DNA from: Pempheris klunzingeri
Taxonomy: Eukaryota > Chordata > Actinopteri > Acropomatiformes > Pempheridae
Length of the DNA stretch: 64,000 nt
Reading direction: 5' to 3'
NCBI RefSeq assembly: GCF_042242105.1
Contig: NC_092027.1
Coordinates: 4,711,506 to 4,775,505 of the forward strand
How positions within the stretch are numbered: position 1 is the first letter of the stretch; every line of letters begins with the position of its first letter. Both the position numbers and the translations under genes were made by a program. Positions 24,701 through 35,539 of this stretch are shown in pieces. The notes beneath the pieces were generated by a model that did no database searches, was not told where the DNA came from, and saw nothing but the letters and a program-made list of their open reading frames with translations.

Positions 24701-26845
24701 TGAAGGGGTGTGTTATTAACCATTTTAATTGACAATTTATAATTAAACTCTCATTTTTACCGAGAAAACCAGACTCATTTAGCAGCCCTGCGTCATGGAG
24801 ACTGAGTAAAGTGGTGGCCTAAGGGAGCAGGGCTGTAGTAAAACCACTGAGCTGTCATTTCACCATTGTTCTCCACTGAAATCACCACCTCTGCTCCCCG
24901 GATCGTGTCTTCACTTCACCAGAACCTCTCACAGACATCACGCCTGCTTTGTTTTGACACACAGCCACATTTCAGCAGGGAAAGTAAACAAAAGGGGAAG
25001 TCGGACATCGTTAAAAATCATTTATACGCTCTTAATTAAATCATTTTAAACGCACAGCCCAGTGCAGTGATGTTCAGCGGTGATTTAAACCGAGAGCGTC
25101 CTAAATTCAGTGTAACATCAGAGGCCTGAAGACTGACTTCACTTTAGCTGAGCTAGCTAAACGGCTAACGGCTACTCTGGCCCCGAGATTGGTTATGAAA
25201 TAAATTACGTCGTAGTTAATGTTGTTGTTTTAACACCTGTGTTGTGTCATTATATCCAGCTGACAGGTGTTAATCTGAGCTAAAAGACGCGGATAAATAA
25301 GTAAGTAATAACAAGTTAAAACCCCTTTTTAATGGCAATTATCGTGACGTCTCATATGGTGCCTTCACATGCTGTCGGAAATGCTGCAATTGTGAAGTGA
25401 GCGCTGATAATGTCATGTTTAAATGTCATTGTTCTTGACATGGATTCTACTAAAGCATTAAGATTAAGAACTTTTTATAACTACCATAATCTATTTAATT
25501 GGTATATTAGAGAAGGACTTCTTCTTATTTTTATTATTGTTATTGATCCTATTCTTGTCACTTTGAGCTGTTTTGGAACCAAATCTATGGACGCACATAT
25601 TGTCATAGTTACAAAAGATCACAAAGTCAGTTTGAAACATGCAAGATACCAGTCATTTATTTATTCATTTCATTTTTCATCTGAAATTCATGTACGCTTG
25701 AATTTTACATTACATTTCATTGAATTTTACATCTATACTTATATATACACATTTATATGTTTACACTGTGCAGAGACTTTAAATGTTTATTTGAGCACTT
25801 ACTTTGTTCAGCTTTGTTGTTCTTGTCTCCCTTTTAGTCTGTTTATGTGTAAGTACACAGGATCAGAGGAACAACTGAAGTCAGTCTCATCTTATGTGTT
25901 CACATACTTGGCCGATAAAAGCGGATTCTGATACTGATATATTTTATTCTTCGTTGTATTTTTGAGTGTTTGCTTTTCCACATAGACATGTCACAAGCAT
26001 TTATAATAACTCATTTTATCGCCATTTTACTGTTCAGAAATAAATTTTAAAAAAAGGACTAATATTAACCTTACAAAACAATACGTGTGAGTCGTTATGA
26101 TGGGATATTTATGGAAAAGGCTGCCATGTCCCAATTGTATTTTTTTAAGAGGACGTCTAAACCAAAAATAGTTTCTATTTATGGACGTTTTTAAGTAATT
26201 TAGTGCTGCAGTCTATAATTTCTCTTAATAGATTTAGATTAACATAACTTCATTAGGATTTTCATTTTAACCTGTACAGACTTCCTGATAGACATTTGTA
26301 AACACTTTTATCATTTTGTAATATCCGCCTGTATGATTGATTGAATTCAATCTGCAACCAACAGGATGAATATTATTATATTTGGGCATAACTGTTAATT
26401 AATAGTAATTTTGTCATGACTGTAATTCCCGAGTCGCTCCTTTACTCTAAACTGTCATAGGTTGCAACATGTCAATCTTCTTCTTGACTTCGAAATAAAA
26501 CAACAGCTACTATTATTTTACAAATGCTGCAATTTGCATTTCTGATCTTTTTTGAAAAAAAGCAAGTGAATGTTCTCCTAGGTGACATATTTTTTAAAAA
26601 GACGGAGCCCGACAGCGGCCCTTAAACGCAGCATTTAAAATACGGTTGCGACTTTCGGAGAAGTGCCGTGAACGCAGCTTCGTTTCGGGCACCGGAGACA
26701 AATCGTTGCGTTTCGGGAGACGGTGTCGGTGCTACAGCCCAAACCCGCCCGTCTCCACCCGGTCAGGCGTTACCTTTCGAGGCTCTGGATTCTCCTGGAG
26801 CCGGGACTGAAGTCTGTCCACTGTTTCCAGCAGTTCCTCCGCCAT
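11378..26845 (-). CDS. eloa: Elongin A (transcription elongation factor B polypeptide 3)
   Basis: Twelve coding exons: 26774-26845, 22990-23046, 22433-22545, 20386-20987, 17737-18074, 16374-16485, 15233-15385, 14740-14837, 13497-13677, 13193-13325, 11539-11732 and 11378-11439. Phases agree at every junction, giving 704 residues plus stop (human about 770). Elongin A is the large subunit of Elongin, which stimulates RNA polymerase II elongation and, with Elongin B/C and Cullin 5, helps ubiquitinate stalled polymerase. Residues 1-80 form the TFIIS-type N-terminal domain ([19 protein letters not shown]). The low-complexity middle has an 11-unit Pro-Glu repeat and the conserved [12 protein letters not shown]. 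The C-terminal part holds the BC-box region ([11 protein letters not shown]), the [20 protein letters not shown] block and the family ending [13 protein letters not shown]. Exon 11 carries poly-Gly and poly-Ala runs. Exon 1 encodes only 24 residues before a 3.7-kb intron. Confidence 0.97.
12564..12618. repeat. 12-bp minisatellite in eloa intron 10
   Basis: Four perfect head-to-tail copies of ccccagtaaata are followed by a partial fifth. They lie between eloa exons 11 and 10. Confidence 0.9.
14711..14737. repeat. TG microsatellite touching the eloa exon 8 donor
   Basis: A TG tract lies directly beside the exon 8 donor. On the coding strand the intron opens GTAACACACACAC, so a CA-rich run begins only a few bases after the splice site. 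Intronic CA repeats of this kind can bind hnRNP L, so length changes could affect inclusion of exon 8; that effect is inference. Confidence 0.8.
15732..15796. repeat. Long CA microsatellite, 65 bp, in eloa intron 6
   Basis: An uninterrupted CA tract, the longest dinucleotide run noticed in the window. It follows 'aacctggttacagtaaatct', which I recall as a common fish repeat. Confidence 0.95.
17390..17560 (+). repeat. Dispersed repeat 'ccacctgatgaatg', copy 1
   Basis: The order 'gtccacctgatgaatg...ggtctccaccaactcc...aaatatct...tagctgct' is repeated at about 57820-57960 in the same orientation and at about 29740-29940 in reverse. The three copies share long matching blocks and no coding frame. 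The family is unidentified. Confidence 0.65.
18584..18930 (+). repeat. 'tactcaagta' repeat interrupted by a second element
   Basis: The left end, CAGTGGTGGGATGTAACC then 'aagtacatttactcaagtac', starts at about 18584. Its continuation ('tgagtatttcaatttgatgctacttt') resumes only after about 18870. Between them (about 18640-18843) sits a different sequence ending 'gtgctttacaaataaagttg', which resembles the 3' tail of fish LINEs and LINE-dependent SINEs. The plain reading is a retroposed insertion into an older DNA element, inside eloa intron 4. Confidence 0.5.
20671..20736 (-). repeat. Coding hexanucleotide repeat, (Pro-Glu) x 11 in Elongin A
   Basis: Eleven copies of gctcag or gttcag on the plus strand encode alternating Pro-Glu in eloa exon 4. 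Because the unit is a multiple of three, length changes keep the frame. The repeat lies in the unstructured middle of Elongin A. Confidence 0.95.
21220..21702. mobile_element. TTAA-flanked non-autonomous element, copy A
   Basis: It starts TTAAAGGATC at 21220 and ends GGGACCTTTAA at 21702, so TTAA flanks short inverted ends (AAAGG/CCTTT). Inside are 'ggtgtgcctaga', 'gttgatcatgtgacctcctc' and 'gtccaccattgttttttcct'. The same blocks recur, reversed, at 36887-37303. No transposase is present. The TTAA duplication suggests piggyBac-type mobilisation. It lies in eloa intron 3. Confidence 0.65.
21971..21995. repeat. TTA triplet microsatellite
   Basis: About eight TTA/ATT triplets in eloa intron 3, followed by a fragment ending 'gccatataaataaagattg' near 22120 that looks like a LINE/SINE 3' tail. 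Confidence 0.8.
23460..23706. mobile_element. 247-bp MITE with 16-bp perfect terminal inverted repeats
   Basis: The element opens with CCAGTTTATTAGGTAC (23460-23475) and closes with its exact reverse complement GTACCTAATAAACTGG (23691-23706). It has no coding capacity and lies in eloa intron 1. These ends match, from memory, a widespread fish MITE, but I do not assign a superfamily because no clear target duplication is visible. Confidence 0.85.
24121..24210. repeat. 20-bp minisatellite in eloa intron 1
   Basis: Four full copies and one half copy of gacgactgagccatcgccat, with one or two substitutions per copy. The unit is GC-richer than the surrounding intron. There are no spacers, so this is not a CRISPR-like array. 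Confidence 0.95.
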
Positions 26846-27200
26846 GTTTACTGCTGGTACCCTGTCGCCCGGAAGCTACTTCATCCTGACTGAACGGAGA
26901 AAACGGAAAAAAAAGAAGAAGTTCCGCTAATTTAGTGGCCGTTAATGTGACACAGAGGCGTTTAACAGGTGTTTAAAAATAACAGTTTAATGTTCAACAA
27001 ATCAAACGGCACCAATAAGCCGTCTAATAATTCTATTTTTCAGAATAACGGAGGAAAATAACCTGAAGTTTGTACATTTAGAGACAAGTCATCACGTAAA
27101 AACGGAACTACGTCACAGAACAGCTGACGGCGCACGCAGCGAACACCTGTCCGTTTGACGTCAGCGAAAATGCTGAATTAGCACGTGGTAAATTAGACAG
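26846..27200 (-). promoter_or_regulatory. eloa promoter region with palindromic CRE
   Basis: The sequence just upstream of the eloa start codon is CpG-richer than its surroundings. A perfect cAMP-response element, TGACGTCA, lies at 27156-27163, about 310 bases before the ATG. There is no obvious TATA box, as expected for a housekeeping gene. Use of the site is inference. Confidence 0.45.
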
Positions 27201-28570
27201 CGTAACCTAGCAACACGAAAAAAAATTCGTAAACATTACGTGAACATTATTTTATTGTCTGATGATTATTGTAGTTAAATATTGTTTGATAGTTTATATT
27301 TTATTTTGGTTGTGGTGAATTACTTAGATATAAAATATAAATATAAAATCCAAGTCCAAATCAAAACATTTAATTTGAAAGTGAGGATTATTTAGATTTT
27401 ATTGTATTTAATAGTTTATGGTTAATGTAAAAAAAAAAAAAAATACAAACAAATAACCATCGTAATTTCCTTGAGATCACTTATTTAGTCCGACCAACAT
27501 TCCAAAACCAACATATACTCAATTTACAGTAATATTAAAAACTAGAAAAGTAGAAATCCTCAGTTTAACTCAACAGTAGTTGAGTAAATGTACTTACATC
27601 CCACCACTGTTAATATATAATAAGCATAATTAAAAGGAAATATAATTGTTACATATATGTATTACTCCTAAATCAATTACTTTTCATCAATCATCATCAT
27701 CATCATCAACAAATTATTCTTTATTTGGTTACACTGCAAAAAATGAATACAGCAAATTACTTTTATTCTCCAAGTTTTTCTTTCTGATTCAGTATCTAGT
27801 AACTAAATAAGTAGCTAAATACATTTACTCAGGTTCTTTGATCAAATACAGTTTTGAGGTACTTGTACTTTAGTCAAGTGTTTCCATTTTATGTTACTAT
27901 ATACTTTTACTCAACAACATCTCAGAGGAAAATATTGTACTTTTTATTCCACTTGTTACTTCATTGTTCCCTTTCTGTCCAGTGAAATACATGTTTCTCT
28001 AAATTTGATGATTTTGAACTATTTAAACTATTCAACTATTTATCAGATGGAAAATTAATTGTCACAAACTGAAAACAGAGAAGTCGACTTTTTAGAGATA
28101 CATGGTTCTCAGCCCATACAAACATATGATGATCTTATAGACCATGATGCATTGCTGTAGATTAAACTACCCAACAGTTTGGAAATTTTATGAAATTAGC
28201 TCAACTTTAAGCATCTAAAGCAGTAAAATACAACATGTACATTAATGTTGTAGCAACTGAATCTTAAACCTGAAACCCCTCAAGGCCATGGGGGGGTGAG
28301 GCGGGTTTGGGTGAGAGGCGAGCTGGGCCCTTATGGGATATTTTTGGAGGGGAGGGCAACGAGGAGGTGCCTGTATTTGGAAATGGAGGTGGATGTTGGA
28401 GGAGGAAAGAAGAGGAGGGTCTGATGTGAGCTCTCAGCTCAGGGGGGGAGGCGTGGTTGGATTTTGGGAGGAGGGGAGGTCGAGCCGTAACGTCACAGCT
28501 TTGGTTGAGACCCTGATTTCCCTCTGATATTGACACACACACTCGTGCACACACACACACACACACACAG
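27201..28570. other. Intergenic with dispersed repeat copies
   Basis: An inverted end of the 'tactcaagta' family (ending ACATCCCACCACTG) lies at about 27571-27612 and a plus-oriented copy at about 27775-27970. A purine-rich segment at about 28270-28480 and a CA tract at 28549-28569 precede the possible first exon of the kelch gene. No coding exon is recognised. Confidence 0.55.
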
Positions 28571-28720
28571 CACTCTGGCAGACTGACAGAGGACGGAGGG
28601 ACGAAGCAAAGAGGAACCTGTTAGAGAACAACAACAAAGACAAAAGAAAGAGCGTAAAAGAGTGAAGCTGAGAGAGCAAAAAGGAAGAGAGGAAGAGCAG
28701 GAACCAGGAGGAAGAAAGAG
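28571..28720 (+). other. Candidate non-coding first exon of the kelch gene
   Basis: A purine-rich, ATG-free stretch ends at about 28720 in a possible donor, GAAAGAG|GTAAAAA, following a GC-rich stretch with CGTCAC. It could be spliced to the acceptor at 35275. The 6.5-kb intron this implies is plausible, but nothing in the sequence proves the link. Confidence 0.25.
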
Positions 28721-28859
28721 GTAAAAATACGTTTAATTTACTGCATTACAGCTTGTAGAGTCAAGAGTGTCTCATATCTCCACTCACATTTCTATTTCCA
28801 ACAAGGTAAAGAGAATTAAAATTTAAACACAGCTGATGCACAGCAACAAACAGGAAGTA

Positions 28860-29130
28860 AAACACATTTACTCAAGTACTGTACTTAAGTACAATTTTAA
28901 GATGCTTGTACTTTCCATTTCATGCCACTTAAACTTCTACATCCCAGAAGCCAATATTTTACTTTTTACTGCTCTACATTTGTCTGACATCTTAAGGTTT
29001 TACAAACATAACGTTTGATCAGTTTATATAGTATAATTAAAACATCAAACACGATGTAAAGTAGTTAAAAATAGCTCCACCAGCTTGAACATTATTTTAT
29101 TTTAACCACTGTGCACAAGGTGTAGTGATA
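28860..29130 (+). repeat. 'tactcaagta' dispersed repeat copy
   Basis: This copy holds 'acatttactcaagtactgta', 'cttgtactttccatttcatg' and 'atattttactttttactgct', the family's usual order. No coding frame. Confidence 0.65.
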
Positions 29131-29350
29131 ATGAATATATTTCTTCTACCGCTGGAAATCGCATGTTAAATGATGCATCTAATGACGTCATCGTATTAAT
29201 CAGTGATTTATACTAATATTTATATTTAAGTGCTGAGTGGAAACAATGTGAAGCAGTTGCCAGTTGCTGTTAGGATAGTACTATTACTGCACAGGAGGGG
29301 GGGGGGGCAGTCCTTCTCTTTCCAGTCCTTAGCTGTAAAAGCACACACAC

Positions 29351-29354
<4 letters not shown>

Positions 29355-29398
<44 letters not shown>
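29355..29398. repeat. CA microsatellite
   Basis: About 44 bases of CA repeat, close to a poly-G tract at about 29298-29307. Confidence 0.95.
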
Positions 29399-29402
<4 letters not shown>

Positions 29403-29739
29403 TGTTGTGTTGGTCAGCGCCTATAAATACCCTCATGAGATAGAGGAAGAATTCAGCTACAACCACAGAGTGACAGAAGTGGCGGAGAGCCATGATGGGT
29501 GGTGTAGGAACACTTTGGTAAAGATCGTACTTGTTTGGGTTTTATTGAGACTCTCAGTGGTGGTGACTCACTTCAGCGGCCATTTTGAAGGGCCTATAAT
29601 CCATAGTGTTGTTCATTAAAGCAGTTATAATCAATATTTCTATTTTGGCATTGGATCACCAGACCTCTGCTAAATGACAAACCCACAGAAAGGCATCAAA
29701 TCTGTAGTTCCCCTAAACTCTGTGCAGCATTTTAGCATC

Positions 29740-29940
29740 TTTTAGCTCATTCTTGTGGTTTGAAAGCAACTAAACTGCTTTGGTCGACTCCGACTGCTCT
29801 CAGACAGAGTTTTCAGGGAAATAAGGCACAGTTAGAGACCAGCTGGTGAACATAGTGGAGCATTTAGCTGCTAAAGACGTAGAGATATCGGATGTCAAGG
29901 TGTAGTTTGAACTTTTTGAAGGATATTACTTAGAGTAGAT
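29740..29940 (-). repeat. Dispersed repeat 'ccacctgatgaatg', inverted copy
   Basis: On the minus strand it shares with the copy at 17390-17560 the blocks 'tttagcagctaaatgctcca' and 'caccagctggtct'. No coding frame. Confidence 0.6.
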
Positions 29941-31840
29941 GGTGGTCAGTTTGGAGGGAGCAGGCAGGAGTCCCAGATGCTTATTAGTGCACTGTGGTGG
30001 AAAGAAAAGCACATCTATATCTATATTTTCACTGTTTTACATTGCCGTCAAACAGCCTTTTTCTGACGGAGCTGAAGCCATTTTCTCTTTGCTTCCTTCA
30101 ATCTACCAGAGTCCATTGACAAAAACAGTAATTTTATCCTGCAGAACACAGGAGTTGTTTGTCTTTAACTGCCTTGATCAGTTAGTTAGTTTGTGTTGTT
30201 GTGTGACTTTAGTGTTTTAGAGTCTGGAGGCTCTGAAGATATCTAAGCAGTGTAAAGCAGTTAAAATATTCTAAATGCAGCTTACACTTTTTTTCCTGGC
30301 TTTTTCTGCCCCCGTCCACAGCAATACACCGCTAAGCGTCTGTGCCGGGACTGCCATCTAAGTAATGCACTCACTGTGGATAAGTACTTCAAACAACCCC
30401 CACTTTGTCCAAATTAACTCCAAATAAATGCTAATTCTGCTACATATCTGCTTCACGTGTAAATAAGCAACTGTATGATAACAACTCCAACTCCAGAAAT
30501 CTGCCTGTAAACACCTGAACCCACAGTCTGTCAAGATTAGCTACTAAAAGCTGCTGGTAGTAACGACACAAGTAGAGGTGCTGCAGCAGTGACTTGAGAA
30601 ACAGTCTGTTTTGTTTCATACAAACTTAACTTTTTTTAAAATGTCTTTTCCCATGGCTTCTCCCATCACTGAGCTTTCATCAAAGATATAAACATCAAGC
30701 CAGATCAACAAAGACACTCAGTGAATCAGGGCAGCTGGGCAGCTCTCCAGTGTGAAAGCCATCACTGATGTCATTTATTTTGGAAGGACACAGTTATTGT
30801 GTCCCCTGCAAACGCTGCTTACAAACACAACTAAATGTGTGTTGGCAAATTTGTGCCTCTTTGCAAAGCTTCAGACACTCAGAGCAGATTCACACTGAGG
30901 TCACGGCGTCTAAAAATAAAACACCAGGGCGAAAGCAGGGCCCTCGATGCTTAGATTACCGCCCTTCTCCTTTTCCTACTCATTAAAACTGTTTATTTTC
31001 CGGATTGAATTAAGACACACAACACCACCTGGCAACCACAAATTAACCTGCAATCAATTAATGTTAATTCTCCGTTCATGCAGTTAAACACAGAGGAGCA
31101 AGTTTTCTGTCTCCTCAAGACACAGAACTGTGGCACGACTAAACATTCAGTTTAATGTTGACTTGGTTGCGACCTGAGTAGGTTAACAATGTAAATAAAT
31201 ATCTGCAGAGGCTGATGTTTCCCTGCAGCTCGTGTTGTTGGTCAGGACGCTGGCAGTGACTCAAACTGAGCTCAGTTTCTGCCCAGCTGGACATTAACAT
31301 TAATATCTTTAATTCATTACACATGTGGCTTTGTGCATTTTAGTTCAGAGGCTTTTGTAAATTCGAAAAATAAAAGAATAATTTTGGAAACCATAGCCCT
31401 AAATCATGGCTTTGACACTTCAAAAACTGTGTTTATTCTCATCCAGAGAATAAAGTAACACATAGAATAGAATAGTTCCTTTAATAATCCTTCACAGACA
31501 GACAGCCCTCAGACAACCAACACTTAAGGCTCAAAAACAACAGTAAAAAAGGAAACATATATGAAAATATAAAATATGTACAACCTAAAATAGAATAATA
31601 TAACACAAGACTAGTATACAATATAGAAAATAAAAAGAAATATCTTGTGTAAATACCAGATTTCAAGTACGATACTGTAATGTAGTTCAACAACAGTCCA
31701 ACAACAGGAAGGTGTAAAAATGATCTACAAATACTTCAAGGCCTGTTTAATGAGTTTTCCTCTGGTTGCCAATATGGCTGCAGTGCAGTTGTTTTGAAAG
31801 GAGCTGCTGTTGTTAGTTACAGTATATTTGTCCATGATGA

Positions 31841-31871
<31 letters not shown>

Positions 31872-34800
31872 TGGTGGTGGTGACGTCTGGTTCCCAGTAT
31901 GGTGGATGACAGAGCAGCTGCTCCCGGCAGTGACCTCGGCCTCAGATATTTCTGAAGGCTGATCTACAGAGCAAAGATTATTTTCATTCCACAGAATCAC
32001 CCAACAAGTCGTTTGTTTGTCTGAAGCGTCGCCACAACCTTGATGTTACGTTTCATTCACATTTACTCATTTGAAGTACTTGATTATTTCCATTTAATAC
32101 CACTCTATAATTACACTTCACTATATTTCAAAGGGAGATATGAAATAGTTAAAACAGCATCACCTCACACAGCTTCAACAGTAAAATGCTGCTCAGACAC
32201 TGATTCATCAGTATTTACAATCATATTTAATGATATATCAGTCTAGAGTCTACAGTGCTTTTGATATTTGTGCATTTTAAGTCTATTTTGTTGAAAATAC
32301 TTTTGTTTAAGCAGGCTCTTGAATGCAGGACTTGAGGTGAGATGAAAGCTCATTTTGAACTTCTACGTTGTTGTTTCTGGATCGATCCTGCCCCTCTGGT
32401 CTCCAGTTGGCCCTGACGCTGAATGTATCACCTCCTCCCTGCATGGTTTTAATGGCTTTTTAATTAGACTCAGAGGGTCACATCCATTCACAAAGACTCC
32501 TGATAAAAAACCTCTGACTTGGTGTTCACGCTGCTGCATTTTGGACCATCGACACCACTCTTCCTCCTCCTCTTCTTTGAGTTAATTTGTGGTGTAATTA
32601 GGGTATGAAGTGTCCCGGCTGCTGCACGTTGGTGTTTCAACTGTTAACGGGGTGATTGCACCATCCCAAATAGCCAACGGGGTCTGTAACCATGAGCTCC
32701 TCCTCTTCATATGACACCGACAACAGCTGCTCCTTCCTGGACGATCCCGTCCCCTCGGTGGTGGTCTGTCCATGTGTGGAGCTGTTAAAAAGGAATCAAG
32801 TTCAAGAGGAGGGGTGGACAGGAGGGATGGGGGGGGGGGGCATGATGATCCACTGTAGCTCTGTTTATGTCAATAAGTCAATTATGATACTGTTATATCA
32901 ATAAGGGGGAAATTCACAAGCCACCAAGCAGTGTGTGAAGTATTATATGAAATATTTATAAATAAGTTATTGACCAGCCACCACATTAAAGCGATGAACA
33001 CATTAATGCATGAATAATTATAATATAGTATGATTTATTCTGAAAGGGGCCATTCTGCATAATGAGCACTTTCACTTGAAGTATGTTTGGACACTAATAC
33101 TTTTGTACTTATTATATATCTAAGAAACATTTTCAGTGCAGGACTTAGTCGAGTATTTCTACATTATGGGAGCACTACTTTTACTTAAGTAAACGGTCTG
33201 CTGATAACACTAACCAGAAGGTTGTGAGGGGCAAAGCTGAGACAAAGATGAAAAATGTTAAGTAGGATCTTAATGAAGCTCAGTGAGAGAAAGCTCAGGT
33301 ATGGCTGACACACAGCTGAGGCCCCGAATAGGCACCTGGGGTTACTTTTCATTCCCACTCTGATGATGCACTGAGGTGATCTCTGGACTCCAGGAACAAA
33401 AATCATCATCTGCTGACGTCCGGCTCACTTTAAAGCTCTTCAGCTTAACGGGGGGAGTTCGGACGCTGACTTTATGACCCCTGTCCACTTGACTCTTTGA
33501 CTTTTGTAGCTGCTGTTCAGCAAACGCCACACAGACTTGTGCTACACGTGTGTTGTTGTTTTCGAAGCTTTGTAAACAACATGTAAATTGTTGGAGATTG
33601 TGTTTTGAGTTTTCTTTGTCATGCTCAAATGCAACAAAGCACAACAAACACATGGTGGTTCTTCAGTGGTTCTTTGGGGTGGTTGATGTGCTCTATACAT
33701 CCCTGCTGTACAAGAACCTATTAAGCCCCTATGTGGTTCTTTAGCTGTGTTTAGTTTAGTTGAATTTATATTTGACAAATGGTCTATGTAGCACCAGAAG
33801 TGGTTCCCCAATGATCGAACAAAGAACAATTTTTAGTCCTTTTTCGCACCATTTTTGTTTAGTTTGGACAAAAGTAAAACAAAATAGATCTCAGGTATTA
33901 CAGTTTTGTTTCATCTGAGCTGAGCTCAGGTTTGAAACTTGTGTGCAAAGTTTTTTTGGTGTTTTTTTTAAATTGTTTTTCAAATCAAATGACAAAAGAG
34001 ACACAGAGACACAAGAACAGAAGCAATTATGTTCACCCACATCACACAAGTAAACAAAAAAAGTATGAAAACACATTAAAGTTGACACATGTGCCCTTTA
34101 GTTATATCCAGGAAACTCCACACTAACTATTCCTCCCATGTGTTGATGTCGGACACTCTCCCCTCGCTGTGTATCAGTATTAAATATGATCCCTACACTC
34201 TCTGTTACCGTCCTCACCACACTGACCTGCTGCTGTCTGCAGACTGCAGCTCATTGCAGTCATGAATAAGATTCCTCGGTTACTTTATGGGCGAAAATAC
34301 ACAGCAGGCGAAAGGCAGCATTGAAGGCCGACTGCTGTAAAACCACAACCCGACCCTGAGCCTCATTTCTGGACGGCCTCACAAAGGACACTCGCACCTG
34401 TCACTCTCACTGCGCCCACAGAGACAGAGTCTGTAGGTGGATTTAGAGAAGATGTCGGCACTCAGCCTGTGTGTTGTTGTTGTGCTCAGAGATTAGCAGA
34501 GAAATGTGCATCTGTTTGACGGCTCCTCAGCGACCATCAAAAAAACAACACTGGGATTTAAAGTCTGGAAACATTTAGTGTGTTTTGGTTGTTTGCTTGA
34601 AACAAATGTTTCTCTTAAAATACATCAAGATCCCAAAACACGTTGTGGCAGACAAAGAAGAGATCAACAAAGGAAACCAATTAAAAATGTTCACACAAAA
34701 GTTATTTAAGAGAAAAAGTCATTTAAGTTATTTGAGAACACTTGATGACATAATGCATACCCCAGTCCCTGACCATAACCTTAACCCTGCCCACTTCTAA

Positions 34801-35275
34801 CCTTGTAACCAAGACTTAACCCTCAGACGGCCCTTTAAAGTTGTGAGGACCAGACAAAATGTCCTCACTTCCCAAAGACGTCCTCACGCTGTTGGTAAAA
34901 TGTGATCTGGTCCTCCCTATGTAGCAAGTACAAGAACACACACACACACACAATTTTGTTCACACTCAATTAGGAATAACTAATTAATCCTCATTGATAA
35001 ATGCAATATAAACAGCACATAATTAAACAACACGTTTAACAAAAAACTAAAAACCAAATGTGCCAAAAAAAACCAGAACAACAAAAACTAATAAATATCA
35101 AATACAGAGGCAGGTGATCATTCATGAATCATATCTTCATAGATTATAGAAAGGTATTAACGTAGCCATAACACTAACAAATAAAGCTATAGAACAGAAT
35201 ATGAGTGTATTGAATATTAAGTATTGTGTCAATATAAAATAAATGTTTGTTCTTTCCCTCTTCTTTTGTTGCAGG
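29941..35275. other. Intergenic, no gene recognised
   Basis: About 5 kb with only short frames, none like a known protein. It holds fragments of the 'tactcaagta' family at about 32055-32200 and 33075-33195, a GAT/GGT triplet tract at about 31838-31880, and a dispersed element with 'gtgaggaccagacaaaatgtcctcac' at about 34745-34955 that ends in a short CA run. Distal regulatory elements for the kelch gene could lie here, but I see no specific evidence. Confidence 0.5.
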
Positions 35276-35539
35276 TGCTGTGTGCTGTGTTTTTAGTGAA
35301 ACCACCAACTAAACCCCAAACAATCTCAACCCAGTCTGTCCATCATACAGTTCGTTTTGGTCCATACGTAGCTCCAGCATCCACCAAAAAGCTTCGTTCA
35401 TACAGGAAGTTTATTAGAATTTGTTCAGTGTCCCTGTCTGTCAAGAAGTCAGCTCAGTAAACGTTACGTACTGTAGGAAACCATTAACTTAGGTAAACTA
35501 AGCTAAAACCTTAAAGAAACAACCTCAACAAGTCAAACC
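35276..35539 (+). other. 5' UTR part of the first coding exon of the kelch gene
   Basis: A strong acceptor (pyrimidine tract then TTGTTGCAG at 35267-35275) precedes the kelch start codon by 264 bases. It suggests that at least one non-coding exon lies upstream and that transcription does not begin here. Confidence 0.5.

Noticed and set aside
25410-25931. 173-codon plus-strand frame in eloa intron 1 with hydrophobic stretches
   Set aside because: It is AT-rich with a skewed Phe/Ile/Tyr composition, matches no family I know, lacks a promoter or conserved motif, and lies inside an intron on the opposite strand. A chance frame is likely.
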